Shown here piece by piece: positions 38,816 to 39,615 of a stretch of 39,615 nucleotides of DNA (position 1 is the first letter of the stretch; each line of letters starts with the position of its first letter). Under the pieces are notes generated by a model, which searched no databases, was not told the origin of the DNA, and was given only the letters and a program-made list of their open reading frames with translations. Origin of the DNA: Clostridiales bacterium (GTDB lineage: Bacteria; Bacillota; Clostridia; Saccharofermentanales; Saccharofermentanaceae). Both the position numbers and the translations under genes were made by a program. The DNA lies in the NCBI GenBank assembly GCA_017561715.1, contig JAFZBN010000007.1:1-39615 (forward strand), given 5' to 3'.

Positions 38816-39615
38816 ATGGATATTAAAGAAGAAGCCATTCTGAAGCATACCGAATGGCAGGGTAAAATCGAAGTAATCACACGTGCTCCTGTAGCTTCCA
38901 AGCACGATCTTTCTGTAGCTTACACACCGGGTGTTGCTGAGCCGTGCCTCGAGATCTCCAAAGATGTCGATCTCTCCTACAAATATACACGTCGTCACAA
39001 CCTCGTAGCCGTTGTTACAGACGGTACAGCCGTTCTTGGTCTCGGTGATATCGGACCGGAAGCAGGTATGCCGGTTATGGAAGGTAAGTGCGCACTCTTT
39101 AAGGCTTTCGGTGATGTTGACGCATTCCCGCTGTGCATCCGTTCCAAGGAAGTTGACGATATCGTTAACACAGTTGCTCTTCTTGCCGGTTCTTTCGGCG
39201 GCGTAAACCTCGAGGATATTTCCGCTCCGAGATGCTTCGAGATCGAGAAGAAGCTCAAGGAAAGATGTGACATCCCGATCTTCCACGATGACCAGCACGG
39301 TACAGCTGTTATCACTCTTGCAGGTCTGACAAACGCTCTGAAGATCGTTGGTAAGAAGATCGAAGATATCTCCGTTGTAGTTAACGGTGCAGGTGCTGCT
39401 GCTACAGCTATCACAAAGCTCCTGATCTCTCGTGGTCTTAAGGACGTTGTCCTCTGCGACAGAACAGGTGCTATCTACCAGGGTCGTGAGAAGCTCAACT
39501 CCGCTAAGGAAGAGATCGCTGCTATCACAAACCAGAAGATGAAGAAGGGTTCCCTCAAGGACGTTATCGTTGGTGCTGACGTATTCATCGGTGTTTCCGC
39601 TCCGGGCGTACTCAC
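38816..39615 (+). CDS. Malic enzyme (malate dehydrogenase, decarboxylating), 3' end outside the window
   Basis: The first 266 codons of an NAD(P)-dependent malic enzyme that turns malate into pyruvate and CO2. Visible motifs are the SVAYTPGVAEPC start, TDGTAVLGLGDIG, the metal-binding IPIFHDDQHGTA and the NGAGAAATAI nucleotide-binding loop. The reading frame is open to the last base, so the stop lies beyond 39615. GGAGGA (38803-38808) precedes the ATG by 7 nt. Codon choice is strongly biased (ACA for Thr, GTT and GCT common), typical of a highly expressed fermentation enzyme. Confidence 0.95.
   Translation, partial: MDIKEEAILKHTEWQGKIEVITRAPVASKHDLSVAYTPGVAEPCLEISKDVDLSYKYTRRHNLVAVVTDGTAVLGLGDIGPEAGMPVMEGKCALFKAFGDVDAFPLCIRSKEVDDIVNTVALLAGSFGGVNLEDISAPRCFEIEKKLKERCDIPIFHDDQHGTAVITLAGLTNALKIVGKKIEDISVVVNGAGAAATAITKLLISRGLKDVVLCDRTGAIYQGREKLNSAKEEIAAITNQKMKKGSLKDVIVGADVFIGVSAPGVL

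Overview
The window looks like a chromosomal segment of an anaerobic, low-to-mid GC Firmicute of the class Clostridia. The signs are canonical sigma-A promoters (often with an extended -10), strong GGAGG-type ribosome binding sites, a cohesin/dockerin pair, an [FeFe]-hydrogenase-like protein surrounded by DRTGG, PHP and GHKL-ATPase genes, and Clostridia-type tRNA, lysA, hom and malic enzyme genes. A plant-fibre or gut lineage is an inference from the cohesin/dockerin proteins. No insertion sequence, phage gene, CRISPR array or rRNA is visible.

Region 1 (1-5.7 kb): the 3' part of tRNA-Gln, then tRNA-Lys and a terminator. Next come an exported glucosaminidase ending in a dockerin, a membrane-anchored cohesin-like protein, a GNAT acetyltransferase that overlaps it, an SH3 lipoprotein, and a tRNA-Gly/tRNA-Arg unit with its own promoter and terminator.
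Region 2 (5.75-17.6 kb): a divergent type IIA topoisomerase pair (B then A subunit) is followed by a membrane-anchored deacetylase-like protein and a transglutaminase-like lipoprotein. Then come a bacterial PH-domain protein, a sirtuin with a lysine/serine/alanine tail, a membrane-embedded MutS-like ATPase, and lysA.
Region 3 (17.65-22.4 kb): a kinase, vWA and PP2C set matching the TerY-P triad (YegI/YegL/YegK type), plus a fourth, coiled-coil gene of unknown function. It ends at a bidirectional terminator shared with a convergent MraY-like transferase gene.
Region 4 (23.4-33.4 kb): housekeeping genes argS, M3 peptidase, RsmB/NOP-type RNA methyltransferase, rdgB, ACT-domain protein and hom, followed by an unrecognised 187-aa gene. 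A very long inverted-repeat terminator separates these from a convergent, long-form glutamine synthetase.
Region 5 (33.5-37.9 kb): a seven-gene redox/regulatory cluster: DRTGG protein, anti-sigma-type ATPase, [FeFe]-hydrogenase-like Fe-S protein, second DRTGG protein, PHP phosphoesterase, second GHKL ATPase and [2Fe-2S] thioredoxin-like ferredoxin. This set normally flanks electron-bifurcating hydrogenases, but no catalytic hydrogenase follows here. A multi-pass membrane protein and the 5' part of a malic enzyme gene close the window.

The most unusual items are the one-dockerin/one-cohesin cell-wall hydrolase pair, the TerY-P triad with an extra coiled-coil member, the hydrogenase-like regulatory cluster standing alone (including a probable ATA start codon), and the sirtuin with a histone-H1-like tail. 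All identities come from reading motifs; no database search was run.
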